DNA from: Thiosocius teredinicola
GTDB taxonomy: Bacteria > Pseudomonadota > Gammaproteobacteria > Chromatiales > Chromatiaceae
Direction of reading: 5' to 3'
Assembly (NCBI RefSeq): GCF_002009425.1
Contig: NZ_CP019936.1
Coordinates: forward strand, 2,653,297-2,717,296
Length of the DNA stretch: 64,000 nucleotides
In this document: positions 15,172 to 23,720 of the stretch, piece after piece
Position numbering within the stretch: position 1 is the stretch's first letter
How the letters are laid out: every line of letters begins with the position of its first letter
Position numbers and translations under genes: made by a program
The notes under the pieces: model-generated
Database searches by the model: none
Told to the model about the DNA's origin: nothing
What the model saw: only the letters and a program-made list of their open reading frames with translations

Positions 15172-15526
15172 GAAAGCGTTGGTAATCCCAACGTCGGTCG
15201 CTCAGCAGATGAGCGTGCTGCGGAGAAAGGACGTACCCGAACGCCTCGACCAGCGTTCCATCAGACAATGTCACCACGAGGCCCTGCCGCTCGTAGTAGT
15301 CGTCTTCGAAGGTGTCCAGCAAGGCCATCTGCGCGGCGTTGAGGCCGCGGTAAAGCACACCGTCTACCGCCTCAGTGCGAGACTCGACAATCGCCGGATA
15401 GATTTCACGCATCAGGAGTCTGCGTTTGTACCCGTTTGCGACCGCCGGTTCTCCCGTCTGCTGGTAGCCGCAGACCGCGCGCATCACTTGCGCTGACATC
15501 AGGGTGCCGTATACGAAGAGTTGCAC
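15107..15526 (-). CDS. Gamma-glutamylcyclotransferase-like (AIG2/GGCT) protein
   Basis: The 139-residue protein has the substrate-loop motif VYGTLM at residues 5-10 and an acidic residue in DTFEDDYYERQGL (Glu74), the position of the catalytic glutamate in the family. It also has the typical ...VDGVLYRGLNAAQMALLD... core. Family members release 5-oxoproline from gamma-glutamyl amines or peptides, including glutathione products; the exact substrate here is unknown. It is cytoplasmic and overlaps the start of the next gene, suggesting a two-gene unit. Confidence 0.87.
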   Translation of the reverse strand: MQLFVYGTLMSAQVMRAVCGYQQTGEPAVANGYKRRLLMREIYPAIVESRTEAVDGVLYRGLNAAQMALLDTFEDDYYERQGLVVTLSDGTLVEAFGYVLSPQHAHLLSDRRWDYQRFLADGLGAFLAAFPGFEAVGHQ

Positions 15527-15616
15527 GATTGATCACTGCCCCAGATCGTGTTGCCACCGTCAGACGGTGGACGTCTCGAGCACACATCATGCACCAGATC
15601 GCAACCACGGGGGAAG

Positions 15617-16330
15617 TCAGTCGACGCCGGAACGACTCCACATCAAGGTCGACAGCACCGTGGAATGAAACTCTCGCCTGTACAGCACAATCACGACCAA
15701 GGCCGCTGCTGCAGCGAAAAGCCAGGCAGCTATCAGCCAGCCGAGTACCGCCAGGGCGAAGTAGTAGGAGCGGATGCCGAAATTGAAATGGTTGGCCGCC
15801 TTGGACACTACCCGGGCGACCCGCTCGGAGGTCTGGCGCACCTCTTCATCGCTGATGTTGTCGATGTTGGGATTCGGCGCCGCGCCAATCAGCACCGCCG
15901 CAAAGCCGACCTGGCGCATGCTCCAGGTGAACTTGAAAAAGGCGTAAACGAAAATGATCACCAAGAGGAAGATCTTTGCCTCCCACTGCGCTTGGCTTTG
16001 GTTGGTGGCCATCGGCAGGTCGGCGAACAAGACGATGGCCTGGTCGAGGTAGCCGAGCAAGGTGAGGATACCGGCCAGGATGATCAGTGCACTCGACGCA
16101 AAGAACGACATGTTGCGCTCCAGCGTGCTGATCGCCGACATATCCGACATGCGATTGTCGCGATACATCATCTGCATCATCCACTCGCGGCGATACATGT
16201 GCATCACGCTGGCGAGACACACGTCCGATTCACAGCGCCACCGGGCGTAGCGTGCGTAACCCACCCAGCACGCCAGGAACCAAAGCAATGCCAACACGTC
16301 GATCAGTAGATTCAGATCGCGTGTCGGCAT
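15617..16330 (-). CDS. DUF599 membrane protein
   Basis: The 237-residue protein has about four predicted membrane helices (residues about 7-25, 78-98, 118-136 and 190-218). The features YRREWMMQMMYRDNRMSDMSAISTLERNMSFFASSALIILAG and FTWSMRQVGFAAVLIGA match DUF599, a family of unknown function common in proteobacteria. It starts 18 nt downstream of the LysR-type regulator gene on the same strand, so the two may be co-transcribed. Confidence 0.87.
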   Translation of the reverse strand: MPTRDLNLLIDVLALLWFLACWVGYARYARWRCESDVCLASVMHMYRREWMMQMMYRDNRMSDMSAISTLERNMSFFASSALIILAGILTLLGYLDQAIVLFADLPMATNQSQAQWEAKIFLLVIIFVYAFFKFTWSMRQVGFAAVLIGAAPNPNIDNISDEEVRQTSERVARVVSKAANHFNFGIRSYYFALAVLGWLIAAWLFAAAAALVVIVLYRREFHSTVLSTLMWSRSGVD

Positions 16331-16348
16331 TGTCTGCAGTGTGTGACG

Positions 16349-17362
16349 TCAGTCGAGGTCGTCAATATTCTTTGGCAGGTGTCGCAGTTCAGCCTCGCTG
16401 GTCGGTTCGACGACTTCGTCGCGGCTATGTGCCACCGCCAGTTTGTAAGGCAGTTTACACTGCAAGGTCGACATCGCCTCCATGAACGCCTCGGCCTGCG
16501 GGGTAAGGAACTTGCCACGCCGGGTGACGGCACCGTAGGTGCGCCGTGGGAAGTAGTCGTCCAGCGGAATCACCGCCAGCTTCTCTTTGCCGGTCAGGCA
16601 GATCTCGTTGACGATCGAGATGCCCATACCCTGCTCCACGTAGCGCTTGATGACCTCCCAGCCACCGGCCTCGAGCACCACGTTGTACGGCACGCCATGC
16701 TGCTCGAACACCAGGTCGACCGTGCGCCAGTGGTTCAGCTGGCGCGGCGGCAGGATCAAGCCGTAGGGGCTGATGTCTTCGAGGGCGACCTTGGTGCGTC
16801 GCGCCAAGGGGTGATCGAGCGGAACGATCAACACCTGTTCGAACGAGAACAGGGGTTTGAAATCGAGATCGGCCTGGCCTTCGACCATCGGGCCAACGGC
16901 GAAATCCGCTGAATCCGAACGCAACTTGGCCAAGCCGTCACGCCCGGTCTCGTTCAACAGCTTGATATGGATGCCGGGGTGGCGTTCTTTAAAGCAGGAT
17001 ACGAATTCGGGCAGCAGGTAAAGGATCGTCGACTCGCCGGCAACGATGGTCAACTCACCGCTATCGAGACGCCCGCTTTTACTGGCGAAAGTCTGGGCAA
17101 GGTTATCGATGCCTTCGAGCAACGGTTTGGCGATTTCGTAGAGCAACTCGCCATCGGGGGTGATGCGGATTTGTGGGCCGTGGCGTTCGAAGACGACCAC
17201 GTCGAGTTCGCGTTCCAGCGCCTTGATCTGCAGCGAGATCGTCGGCTGGGTCAGAAACAGCTTTTCAGCGGCACGGGAAATATTCTTGGTTTCAACGGTT
17301 TTGCAAAAAGCACGCAATTGCTTCAGGCGGTTTTGCTTATAGCTTGGCGGTGAAATACTCAT
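16349..17362 (-). CDS. LysR-family transcriptional regulator
   Basis: The 337-residue protein has an N-terminal winged helix-turn-helix (about 13-70, with AAEKLFLTQPTISLQIKALE as the recognition segment). An effector-binding domain follows, beginning at ELTIVAGESTILYLLPEFV. The C-terminal tail of about 40 residues (VAHSRDEVVEPTSEAELRHL) is longer than in most LysR proteins. The target genes and effector are not evident. A divergent neighbour, the usual hint, is absent: the phaB gene and its terminator lie upstream on the same strand. Confidence 0.92.
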   Translation of the reverse strand: MSISPPSYKQNRLKQLRAFCKTVETKNISRAAEKLFLTQPTISLQIKALERELDVVVFERHGPQIRITPDGELLYEIAKPLLEGIDNLAQTFASKSGRLDSGELTIVAGESTILYLLPEFVSCFKERHPGIHIKLLNETGRDGLAKLRSDSADFAVGPMVEGQADLDFKPLFSFEQVLIVPLDHPLARRTKVALEDISPYGLILPPRQLNHWRTVDLVFEQHGVPYNVVLEAGGWEVIKRYVEQGMGISIVNEICLTGKEKLAVIPLDDYFPRRTYGAVTRRGKFLTPQAEAFMEAMSTLQCKLPYKLAVAHSRDEVVEPTSEAELRHLPKNIDDLD

Positions 17363-17591
17363 CTACACTCCATCCTCTCTCAACGTCCGCCTGCCCGTAT
17401 TTTGTTGTAAGTGACTCTGCGGTCTCTACGGGAGACACAACGCCCTGGTCATCGAAACTGACACGGTGCATGCAACGTCCGCATCAGTGCCTACTGCCCT
17501 TATCCCTTTACCCTAGCCGAAGTTTGGAGCTCCATACGGAAACCTAATACTTTCTATAAGCTACGGGAGCCTCATTCTCCTTGTTCCAAGC

Positions 17592-17618
17592 AAAAAAATG
17601 GGCGCCCGGGAGGGCGCC
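17592..17618 (-). terminator. Rho-independent terminator of phaB
   Basis: A 7-bp perfect stem (GGCGCCC at 17601-17607 and GGGCGCC at 17612-17618 on the plus strand) with a 4-nt loop is flanked on both sides by A/T runs. Read on the minus strand it follows phaB by about 55 nt and ends in seven T residues (17592-17598). The A-run on the other flank would also let it work on the plus strand. Confidence 0.9.
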
Positions 17619-17672
17619 TAAAAAAAAGCAGAGGGGGCAGATTCCTCTGCCAGGAGGGTTCTTTTCTCCCGG

Positions 17673-18419
17673 TCAGTGGCTGGTGAACAAACCGCCGTTG
17701 ACAGGAATATTGGCGCCGGTGGTGTATGAGTTGCCTTCACTGGCCAGCCAGGCGACCGCGTCCGCGATCTCTTCCGGCTTACCCATACGACGCATCGGTA
17801 CGCTGTTAACAATGGATTCGAGTACGTTTTCCGGCATCGCCTCGGTCATCGGCGTGGAGATGTAGCCCGGCGACACCGTGTTCACGGTGATGCCCTTGGC
17901 TGCGGTTTCCAGCGCAACGGCCATCGTAAAGCCGTGCATACCGGCTTTTGCTGCCGAATAGTTGGCCTGGCCGAACTGTCCGCGTTGGCCATTGACCGAC
18001 GCGATGTTGACGATGCGGCCCCAACCTTTGTCCAACATGCCGTTGATCACGTGACGGGTCACGTTAAATGCACTGTCGAGGTTGGTCGAAATGACGGCCT
18101 TCCAGTTTTCTTCCGGCATCTTCTTCAAGGTGCCGTCGCGGGTGATCCCAGCGCAATTAACCAGAATATCGACTGAACCGAACTCTTCAGCGATCTCGGA
18201 TACTGCACGTTCGCAATCCGAAAAGCTCGATACGTCGAGGGGAGCCAGGCCGATTGCGCAGCCCTGCTCGTGCATGTCCTTCTGCCAGGCTTCAGCGGAT
18301 TCCTTTTCCGGCGGAAAATAGCCGGCAACCACAGTGTGTCCCTGGTTTGCCAACTCCTTGCAAATTGCGGAACCGATTCCGCCGTTTCCACCGGTCACGA
18401 GGGCAACTCGCTTAGTCAT
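17673..18419 (-). CDS. phaB: Acetoacetyl-CoA reductase PhaB
   Basis: This short-chain dehydrogenase reduces acetoacetyl-CoA to (R)-3-hydroxybutyryl-CoA with NADPH, the monomer step of polyhydroxybutyrate synthesis. The 248-residue length is typical. The cofactor loop TGGNGGIG is at 9-16, NCAG at 88-91, and the catalytic Ser141, Tyr154 and Lys158 are in NIASVNG...NYSAAKAG. PhaB-specific features are GYISTPMTEAMPENVLESIVNSVPMRRMGKPEEIA and the C-terminal NIPVNGGLFTSH. It lies 83 nt downstream of a phasin gene on the same strand and ends in a strong terminator. phaA and phaC are not in this window. Confidence 0.95.
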   Translation of the reverse strand: MTKRVALVTGGNGGIGSAICKELANQGHTVVAGYFPPEKESAEAWQKDMHEQGCAIGLAPLDVSSFSDCERAVSEIAEEFGSVDILVNCAGITRDGTLKKMPEENWKAVISTNLDSAFNVTRHVINGMLDKGWGRIVNIASVNGQRGQFGQANYSAAKAGMHGFTMAVALETAAKGITVNTVSPGYISTPMTEAMPENVLESIVNSVPMRRMGKPEEIADAVAWLASEGNSYTTGANIPVNGGLFTSH

Positions 18420-18502
18420 TCATCCACTCCCGATTCGTTGTTCTGGTATATCGAAATGCCATGGCAACGGGGAGACGCATCTCCCCGTCGGATCACCGAG
18501 CC

Positions 18503-18889
18503 TTAAGCTGCTTTCTTGGCAGCCTTGGTGGCAACAGCGCCTGCCTTCTCAACGCTGTCGCTGGTGTACTTCACAGCCTCTTCGACCAGACCGGTCAGCT
18601 CTTCGCGAACCGAGGTCATCATGTCGGCGGTCTCACGGACGTTGGCCAGGAACTTTTCGTTGCAAGCCTTCATCAGCTCAGCCTGAGCGGCCATTGCGTC
18701 TTTGTAGTCCTTGGCGGTGGTCAGCACTTCGTACTGCTTGGCGCTGGATTCGAGGCAATCGTTCATGACTGCAGCCTGCTTGTTGGCGATCTCTTCGAAA
18801 GCGCGCATGTTGATGTCACCGAGACGCTTCATTGAAGCGAAGACGTTCTCGTTGAACTGGTTTACCATATTCATAATTTCGTTCTGCAT
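18503..18889 (-). CDS. phaP: Phasin (polyhydroxyalkanoate granule-associated protein)
   Basis: The protein has 128 residues from the ATG at 18889, which is preceded by GGGAG. An earlier in-frame start adds 21 residues that look non-coding. It is an amphipathic, Ala/Glu/Lys-rich helical protein (EIMNMVNQFNENVFASMKRL...MRAFEEIANKQAAVMNDCLE...VEEAVKYTSDSVEKAG) ending in an Ala/Lys-rich tail KAAKKAA. This is the phasin pattern. Phasins coat polyhydroxybutyrate granules and control their size. It is transcribed with phaB, and its promoter region carries repeated 15-bp sites that could bind the PhaR repressor. Confidence 0.87.
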   Translation of the reverse strand: MQNEIMNMVNQFNENVFASMKRLGDINMRAFEEIANKQAAVMNDCLESSAKQYEVLTTAKDYKDAMAAQAELMKACNEKFLANVRETADMMTSVREELTGLVEEAVKYTSDSVEKAGAVATKAAKKAA

Positions 18890-18921
18890 GACTGTGTCTC
18901 CCGAGTCGTGTTTAATGCGGT

Positions 18922-19012
18922 TTGTGCAGCGCAACAATGTTGCAGTGCACAATATCGGTCCTTTCCAACATTTGTCAAGCCCCGGATTGAAAAAAATTTG
19001 TGCGGCGCAGCA
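18922..19012 (-). promoter_or_regulatory. Three copies of a 15-bp site upstream of the phasin gene (candidate PhaR operators)
   Basis: Three related 15-mers lie 33-123 bp upstream of the phasin start: TTGTGCAGCGCAACA (18922-18936), TTGTGCACTGCAACA (on the minus strand, 18938-18952) and TTGTGCGGCGCAGCA (18998-19012). The consensus is TTGTGCnnyGCArCA. The first two form a large inverted repeat of about 31 bp. TGC/GCA half-sites are known for PHA repressors of the PhaR type in other bacteria, so autoregulation of phasin synthesis is a sound inference. No phaR gene is in the window. Confidence 0.65.
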
Positions 19013-19050
19013 TTTTTCTGCTAACCCATTGTCTTTATTGATCTTCTTTT

Positions 19051-19626
19051 ATGCCGCTCCCACCGCCCGAAAAACGCGAATTGGTCCATACCCGACGAAT
19101 CGAATGTCGGGGATACCGACGAGATGACGGGCTGTGGGACATCGAAGGCAGCTTGATCGACACGCGCACCGAAGCCATGGAAACCTTCGGCCGCGGCAAA
19201 ATCGCGCCCGGAGAGCACTTGCACGAGATGTGGCTGCGCATGACCGTGGATTCGGACCTCACCGTGCGTGCCATCGACGCCAAAACGGTCCATGCACCCT
19301 ATTCTCGCTGCCCCGATTTCCCGGACCGCTTCGGCAAGCTGGTCGGTCAGCGCATCGAGCCGGGCTGGACCGCCAAGGTCAGGGTCTTGCTGGGGGGACG
19401 CTGGGGATGTACCCACCTGGTGGAACTGATGGGGCCGCTAGCGACAACCGCTGTGCAGACCGTCTATGCCTGGCGCGGTGAAACCGGTGAACACCTCGAA
19501 GACAGCGTCGCGCCGCCGGAAGATTTCATCAACACCTGCCACACCTTTGCCGAGGGCACCGAGGTGGTACATCGCCTGTGGCCGCAGCACGTTAGCAAGG
19601 CACCATCGGACGACAACCCGTCCTGA
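19051..19626 (+). CDS. DUF2889 family protein
   Basis: The 191-residue protein has the DUF2889 pattern: LVHTRRIECRGYRRDDGLWDIEGSLIDTR near the N-terminus, then LHEMWLRMTVDSDLTVRAIDAKTVHAPYSRCPD, and GCTHLVELMGPLATTAVQTVYAWR. It has no signal peptide or membrane segment. The conserved aromatic, Cys and His residues hint at ligand or metal binding, but no function is established. It diverges from the phasin-phaB unit. Confidence 0.85.
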   Translation: MPLPPPEKRELVHTRRIECRGYRRDDGLWDIEGSLIDTRTEAMETFGRGKIAPGEHLHEMWLRMTVDSDLTVRAIDAKTVHAPYSRCPDFPDRFGKLVGQRIEPGWTAKVRVLLGGRWGCTHLVELMGPLATTAVQTVYAWRGETGEHLEDSVAPPEDFINTCHTFAEGTEVVHRLWPQHVSKAPSDDNPS

Positions 19627-19632
19627 TCCGTC

Positions 19633-19653
19633 TGCCCACCGTATCGGTGGGCA
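19633..19653. repeat. Perfect 9-bp inverted repeat between DUF2889 and the next gene
   Basis: TGCCCACCG (19633-19641) and CGGTGGGCA (19645-19653) are separated by 3 nt, forming a very stable hairpin with no T-run on either side. It lies 7 nt after the DUF2889 stop and may shield the mRNA 3' end. Confidence 0.55.
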
Positions 19654-19712
19654 AACGCCGCGAACGGGTGCAAACTAGATTCGAGAGCGAATTCAGCGCC
19701 GAGTGCACCGTC

Positions 19713-20159
19713 ATGCAAAAGAGCTATCTGTGCATCGAGACCCATCCGGATCATCCCAACATGGTCCGCATCGTGATGCGAGAGACGCGCCCACGGGGCG
19801 GCGAAACAGCGAGTTCGGCGGCGCATGAGCCGACCCTGCGCTATGCCGCCCGCTTCAACGACGGCGAAGCGGCACTGATGCACACCCACGAGAACCTGCG
19901 GCGGCGGCTGGTCGACATCGACAGCCATCTGTACCGCGTACCGCTGAATCAGGCGATCGCAGCAGCAGAGACGGTTTCGCTGCGACACCAACGCGCCTAC
20001 CTCGACCCCGACCTGGATCAATCGAGTCTCGGTGAGATCGAGGCCTACAGCAATCGATACCGACTCTTGAAACGACGCAAAGATCTGTTTTTCGAAACGA
20101 TGGGCTATATCGGGATCGGCTTGCTGCTGTTCAACCTGTTCGCGTTTTCCGTGGCCTGA
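19713..20159 (+). CDS. Hypothetical protein with a C-terminal membrane helix
   Basis: The protein has 148 residues from the ATG at 19713; an upstream start at 19647 would add 22 residues but would begin inside the inverted repeat. I do not recognise the family. The N-terminal two thirds are polar and soluble, with LRYAARFNDGEAALMHTHENLRRRLVDID and a helical stretch. The C-terminus FFETMGYIGIGLLLFNLFAFSVA is a clear membrane anchor. It follows the DUF2889 gene on the same strand. Confidence 0.65.
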   Translation: MQKSYLCIETHPDHPNMVRIVMRETRPRGGETASSAAHEPTLRYAARFNDGEAALMHTHENLRRRLVDIDSHLYRVPLNQAIAAAETVSLRHQRAYLDPDLDQSSLGEIEAYSNRYRLLKRRKDLFFETMGYIGIGLLLFNLFAFSVA

Positions 20160-20490
20160 ACTCTCACGCGATGACCCCAACGCGATAACCCTCGCACGAT
20201 CTGCGCCGAGCGACGCAAACTGTCGGCGCGCTGGTATATCGTTTCGATATGGCAGGCAACGACAAGTACAATCACTTCTGTCGTTTCACGGTAGTCCGCC
20301 GTCCCGAAAACGGCAGCTTTTGATGTATACGAATGCCCCTTGTTCGCACACCGGCCGTGGCAGCGCACACAACAGTACCGCGCACAGACGCTGTCTAAGC
20401 GTAAGACGATGACCAAACACACTGCAGATTTTGCGGCCATAATGTAAACAGACAATGTAAACAAACGCGGCCCAACTACAGGGGGACGCC
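20160..20490. other. Non-coding gap upstream of the isoaspartate methyltransferase
   Basis: No credible gene is seen in these 331 bp. The stretch turns A/T-rich toward its end and probably holds the promoter of the downstream two-gene unit. No operator, RNA gene or terminator could be recognised. Confidence 0.45.
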
Positions 20491-21234
20491 GTGATAACAA
20501 CCCACCGTTTATTAATAAAAACAGTGGCGCTGGTGTTGTTGCTGAGTGAATCCTGCCCCGTTTTCGCCAACGACGAATACGACGCTGAACGTCGTGCGTT
20601 GTGGAGTGCCGTCGATTTTCAGATCTCCCGATTGCGCGACGAGGTGGGGTTCTCCCGGCTTTCGCCCAACATTCGCGAGGCGCTGCAGAAAGTCCCGCGT
20701 CATCGCTTCGTGCCCGACGATCAGGTAGCGCATGCCTACGAGAATCGGCCGCTGCCGATCGGCTTCGGCCAAACGATTTCGCAACCACTGATGGTGGCCG
20801 TCATGACCGAGTTGCTGGGTGTCTGTGCCGGCGACCGGGTGTTCGAATTGGGCACAGGCTCAGGCTACCAGGCGGCCGTGCTTGATCAGGTCGGCGCGCA
20901 GGTATACAGCGTGGAAATCGTGCCGGAACTGGGGGCACGTGCGCGCAACACCTTGCATGAGCTCGGGCATACCGCGATTCAGACGCGCGTCGGCGACGGC
21001 TATTTCGGTTGGCCCGAAGCGGCGCCGTTCGATGCCATTATCGTGACCGCCGCCAGCGACCATGTACCGCCGCCGTTGCTCAAGCAGCTCAAACCCGGTG
21101 GACGGATGCTGATACCCGTTGGCAGCCGCTATCTCACGCAGAAGCTGGTAATGATCACGCGAGACAGCGATGGCACGGTCACGTCGCAGGAGCTGATGCC
21201 GGTAACCTTTGTTCCATTGACTGGTGAGCGGTGA
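20491..21234 (+). CDS. Protein-L-isoaspartate O-methyltransferase with signal peptide
   Basis: The enzyme methylates L-isoaspartyl residues in damaged proteins and so starts their repair. The 247-residue protein has the PCMT landmarks: VPRHRFVPDDQVAHAYENRPLPIGFGQTISQPLMVAVM (about 66-105), the SAM-binding VFELGTGSGYQAAVL, YSVEIVPELGARARNTL, and DAIIVTAA...KPGGRMLIPVG. The unusual part is residues 1-27: a positive start, hydrophobic run TVALVLLLSESC, and VFAND as a cleavage site. This points to export, although SAM is cytoplasmic. Its GTG-type overlap with the next gene (GTGA) suggests coupled translation with a membrane spermidine-synthase-like protein. Confidence 0.87.
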   Translation: MITTHRLLIKTVALVLLLSESCPVFANDEYDAERRALWSAVDFQISRLRDEVGFSRLSPNIREALQKVPRHRFVPDDQVAHAYENRPLPIGFGQTISQPLMVAVMTELLGVCAGDRVFELGTGSGYQAAVLDQVGAQVYSVEIVPELGARARNTLHELGHTAIQTRVGDGYFGWPEAAPFDAIIVTAASDHVPPPLLKQLKPGGRMLIPVGSRYLTQKLVMITRDSDGTVTSQELMPVTFVPLTGER

Positions 21235-23720
21235 CCCTGGACGGATCGCAAAGCAACATGCACGACGACGGTTCGATGGCATCGCCGGCCGTACTGTTCG
21301 CCATTGGCCTGCTCTCCGCTGCCGCACTTGCCTATGAGATTCTGCTGATCCGTTTGTTCGCCGTTGTACATTGGCAGCACTTGGTAAGCACAGCGATCAG
21401 TCTGGCGCTGCTTGGCTACGGCACCAGCGGCACCTTCCTTGCGCTGTTCGCCGAGCGCCTCAAGTCCAACGTGGTGGGAGCCTTCGTTGCAAATGCCGCG
21501 CTGTTCGGTGTTTCGGCCGTAGCCAGCGTGGCGACAGCCCAGGCGATCCCGCTCGACCCACAGGCACTCGCCTGGGACCTCCGGCAACTTGCCTACCTGG
21601 TTGCGACCTTTCTGTTGTTGTCGATCCCGTTCTTTGCAGCGGCCAATTGTATCGGCCTTGCGCTGTGGTCGTTCCCGCGACAGGTCTCGAAGATCTACGG
21701 AATCGACCTGGTCGGCGCCGGTCTCGGCGCCTGCCTGGTTCCGCTGGCGCTGGTCTGGTTCTCACCCGAATACGCGATGGCCTCGACTGCCGCTGGCGGC
21801 ATGCTGGCGGCGCTTGCCGCTTCGCTCCGCGCTCGATGGCGCACCTTGCTGGTGGTAAGCAGTTGCGCAGCATTCGGCTTCAACCTGTGGAGTTTCGGCG
21901 TGGAGTTCCGGCCGGCCGTCTACAAGGACCTGTCGCGTTCGCTAGCGGTCATGGGCGCCGAAGTCGACTACGACACCAGCGGCAACGGCGGCCATGTCAC
22001 CGTGGTGCACAACCGACAGGTGCCAATGCGACTGGCCACCGGCTTGAGCCTGAACGCCCAATCCTTGCCGCCCGACCAACTCGGCGTATTCGTCGACGCC
22101 GATCTGGTCGGTGCACTTGGCCGCTTCGCCGACGATCCGCAAGCCGGCGCTTACCTCGAGTACGTCGTATCTGCGTTGCCCTATGCGCTGACGGAGCAAC
22201 CTCGCGTCGCGGTCGTCGGCGCGGGTGTCGGAGAACGGGTACACCAGGCCCTGCAGTTAGGCGCCAGGCACGTCACGGCGATTGAGCCCAACCCGCTGCT
22301 GCCACGCGTTGCCTGTGAGCAATACGCCGCTTGGAGCGGACAGGCGTGCGATCCTGAAAAGGTCACCTGGGTGAATCAAACAGCGCGGGCCATCTTCGCT
22401 GCGCGACACCGGACATTCGATCTGGTGACAATCGACATCGCCGCAGACCCATCGGGGATAGAAGCGCTGACTTCGGACCACCAGCTGACGCGCGAGGGTA
22501 TGGCGTCTGCATTCAGCAGCCTCGACGAACAAGGCATGCTGCTTATCACCGGGCCGACGCGCCTGCCTCCGCGTATGTCGCTCAAGATGCTGAAGACCGT
22601 GCGTGACATGCTGTCGGACACACGCTTGACGCCGCCCAGCCAACATATCGCGATGCTGCGTGGCTGGCAGCAGTTCGCGCTGCTGGCGACCAAACGGCCT
22701 ATCACTGAAGACGACAACACCAACATCAGAGACTTTGCCAAAGCTCGAGGATTCGATCTGGTGTGGCTGCCGGGAATAACCGCGCAGGACGCGAACCGAT
22801 TTCAGCGACTCCGCCAAGCCCAATACTTCCTGGCCGCCAGGGATGCCTTGACGGCGAGCGTGCCGGACCACGCACCATCGGGCGAGTCACGTGACATCCC
22901 GTTCACCGCGCCGGCAAGCGACGACAAGCCCTATCCGCACCGTTTCACCGGCTGGCGATCCTGGTACCAAACGATGCGCTACGGCGACCAGACGCAACGC
23001 GCCACGATCGACACCGGCCTGCAGATCGGGATTGTCACGCTCGCCGCGGTCAGCCTGATCGGCGTGGTATTGATCGTCCTGCCGCTTGCGCTGAACTGCT
23101 CGGTGAACAACCGCGCCTCGAACCGGGCCGGCGCAATGGTGGCCACCTTGCTCTACTTCGGCGTGCTCGGCGCGGCTTTCATCGTTATCGAGATCACCTG
23201 GATCGACCAGCTGCAGCGCTTCCTTGGCCACCCGGTCTATGCGACCAGCGTGGTATTGGGCGTGTTTCTGGTGTTCGCCGGCCTGGGCAGCCTGTGGTCA
23301 TCGCGCGTTGGTTCGGCGCGTCCGCTGCGCTTGGTCGGCTTGGCAGCGGCAACCATCGCGGCGCTGTGCGCGGGCTACATCGCCTGGGTACCCGATATTC
23401 TGCTTGCGTCAGGATCGGCGCCGTTCGCTGCACGAATCGCTATCGCGATCGCAGTGCTGGCGCCTTTGGCTTTTGCCATGGGCATCCCCTTTCCGATCGG
23501 ATTGCGCCTGCTTGCCGGGATGCGCCGCAACCTGGTGCCGTGGGCTTGGGGCATCAACGGCTGCACATCGGTCATCGGTGCAGCATCGGTACCGCTGATT
23601 ACGATGCAGGTGGGATTTGGCGGCATCTTGTCAGGTGCCGCATTGTGTTACCTGACGTTGCCGATTGTCGGCCGACGCTTTATACGAGTCATGCATCGCC
23701 CGCTGGACGACGCTCAATAG
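21231..23720 (+). CDS. Membrane spermidine-synthase-like protein
   Basis: The 829-residue protein starts at GTG 21231, overlapping the stop of the methyltransferase gene; an ATG at 21258 is a possible alternative. The N-terminal third has about six membrane helices (from SPAVLFAIGLLSAAALAYEILLIRLFAVVHW onward). The middle (about 325-470) is a Rossmann-type spermidine-synthase-like domain with AVVGAGVGERVHQAL, VTAIEPNPLL and FDLVTIDIAA. The C-terminal third again has six or more helices ending MGIPFPIGLRLLAGM...WAWGINGCTSVIGA, typical of transporter-like spermidine synthase fusions. A polyamine substrate is not proven. Its 3' end overlaps the convergent PilZ gene by 7 nt. Confidence 0.83.
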   Translation: MTLDGSQSNMHDDGSMASPAVLFAIGLLSAAALAYEILLIRLFAVVHWQHLVSTAISLALLGYGTSGTFLALFAERLKSNVVGAFVANAALFGVSAVASVATAQAIPLDPQALAWDLRQLAYLVATFLLLSIPFFAAANCIGLALWSFPRQVSKIYGIDLVGAGLGACLVPLALVWFSPEYAMASTAAGGMLAALAASLRARWRTLLVVSSCAAFGFNLWSFGVEFRPAVYKDLSRSLAVMGAEVDYDTSGNGGHVTVVHNRQVPMRLATGLSLNAQSLPPDQLGVFVDADLVGALGRFADDPQAGAYLEYVVSALPYALTEQPRVAVVGAGVGERVHQALQLGARHVTAIEPNPLLPRVACEQYAAWSGQACDPEKVTWVNQTARAIFAARHRTFDLVTIDIAADPSGIEALTSDHQLTREGMASAFSSLDEQGMLLITGPTRLPPRMSLKMLKTVRDMLSDTRLTPPSQHIAMLRGWQQFALLATKRPITEDDNTNIRDFAKARGFDLVWLPGITAQDANRFQRLRQAQYFLAARDALTASVPDHAPSGESRDIPFTAPASDDKPYPHRFTGWRSWYQTMRYGDQTQRATIDTGLQIGIVTLAAVSLIGVVLIVLPLALNCSVNNRASNRAGAMVATLLYFGVLGAAFIVIEITWIDQLQRFLGHPVYATSVVLGVFLVFAGLGSLWSSRVGSARPLRLVGLAAATIAALCAGYIAWVPDILLASGSAPFAARIAIAIAVLAPLAFAMGIPFPIGLRLLAGMRRNLVPWAWGINGCTSVIGAASVPLITMQVGFGGILSGAALCYLTLPIVGRRFIRVMHRPLDDAQ

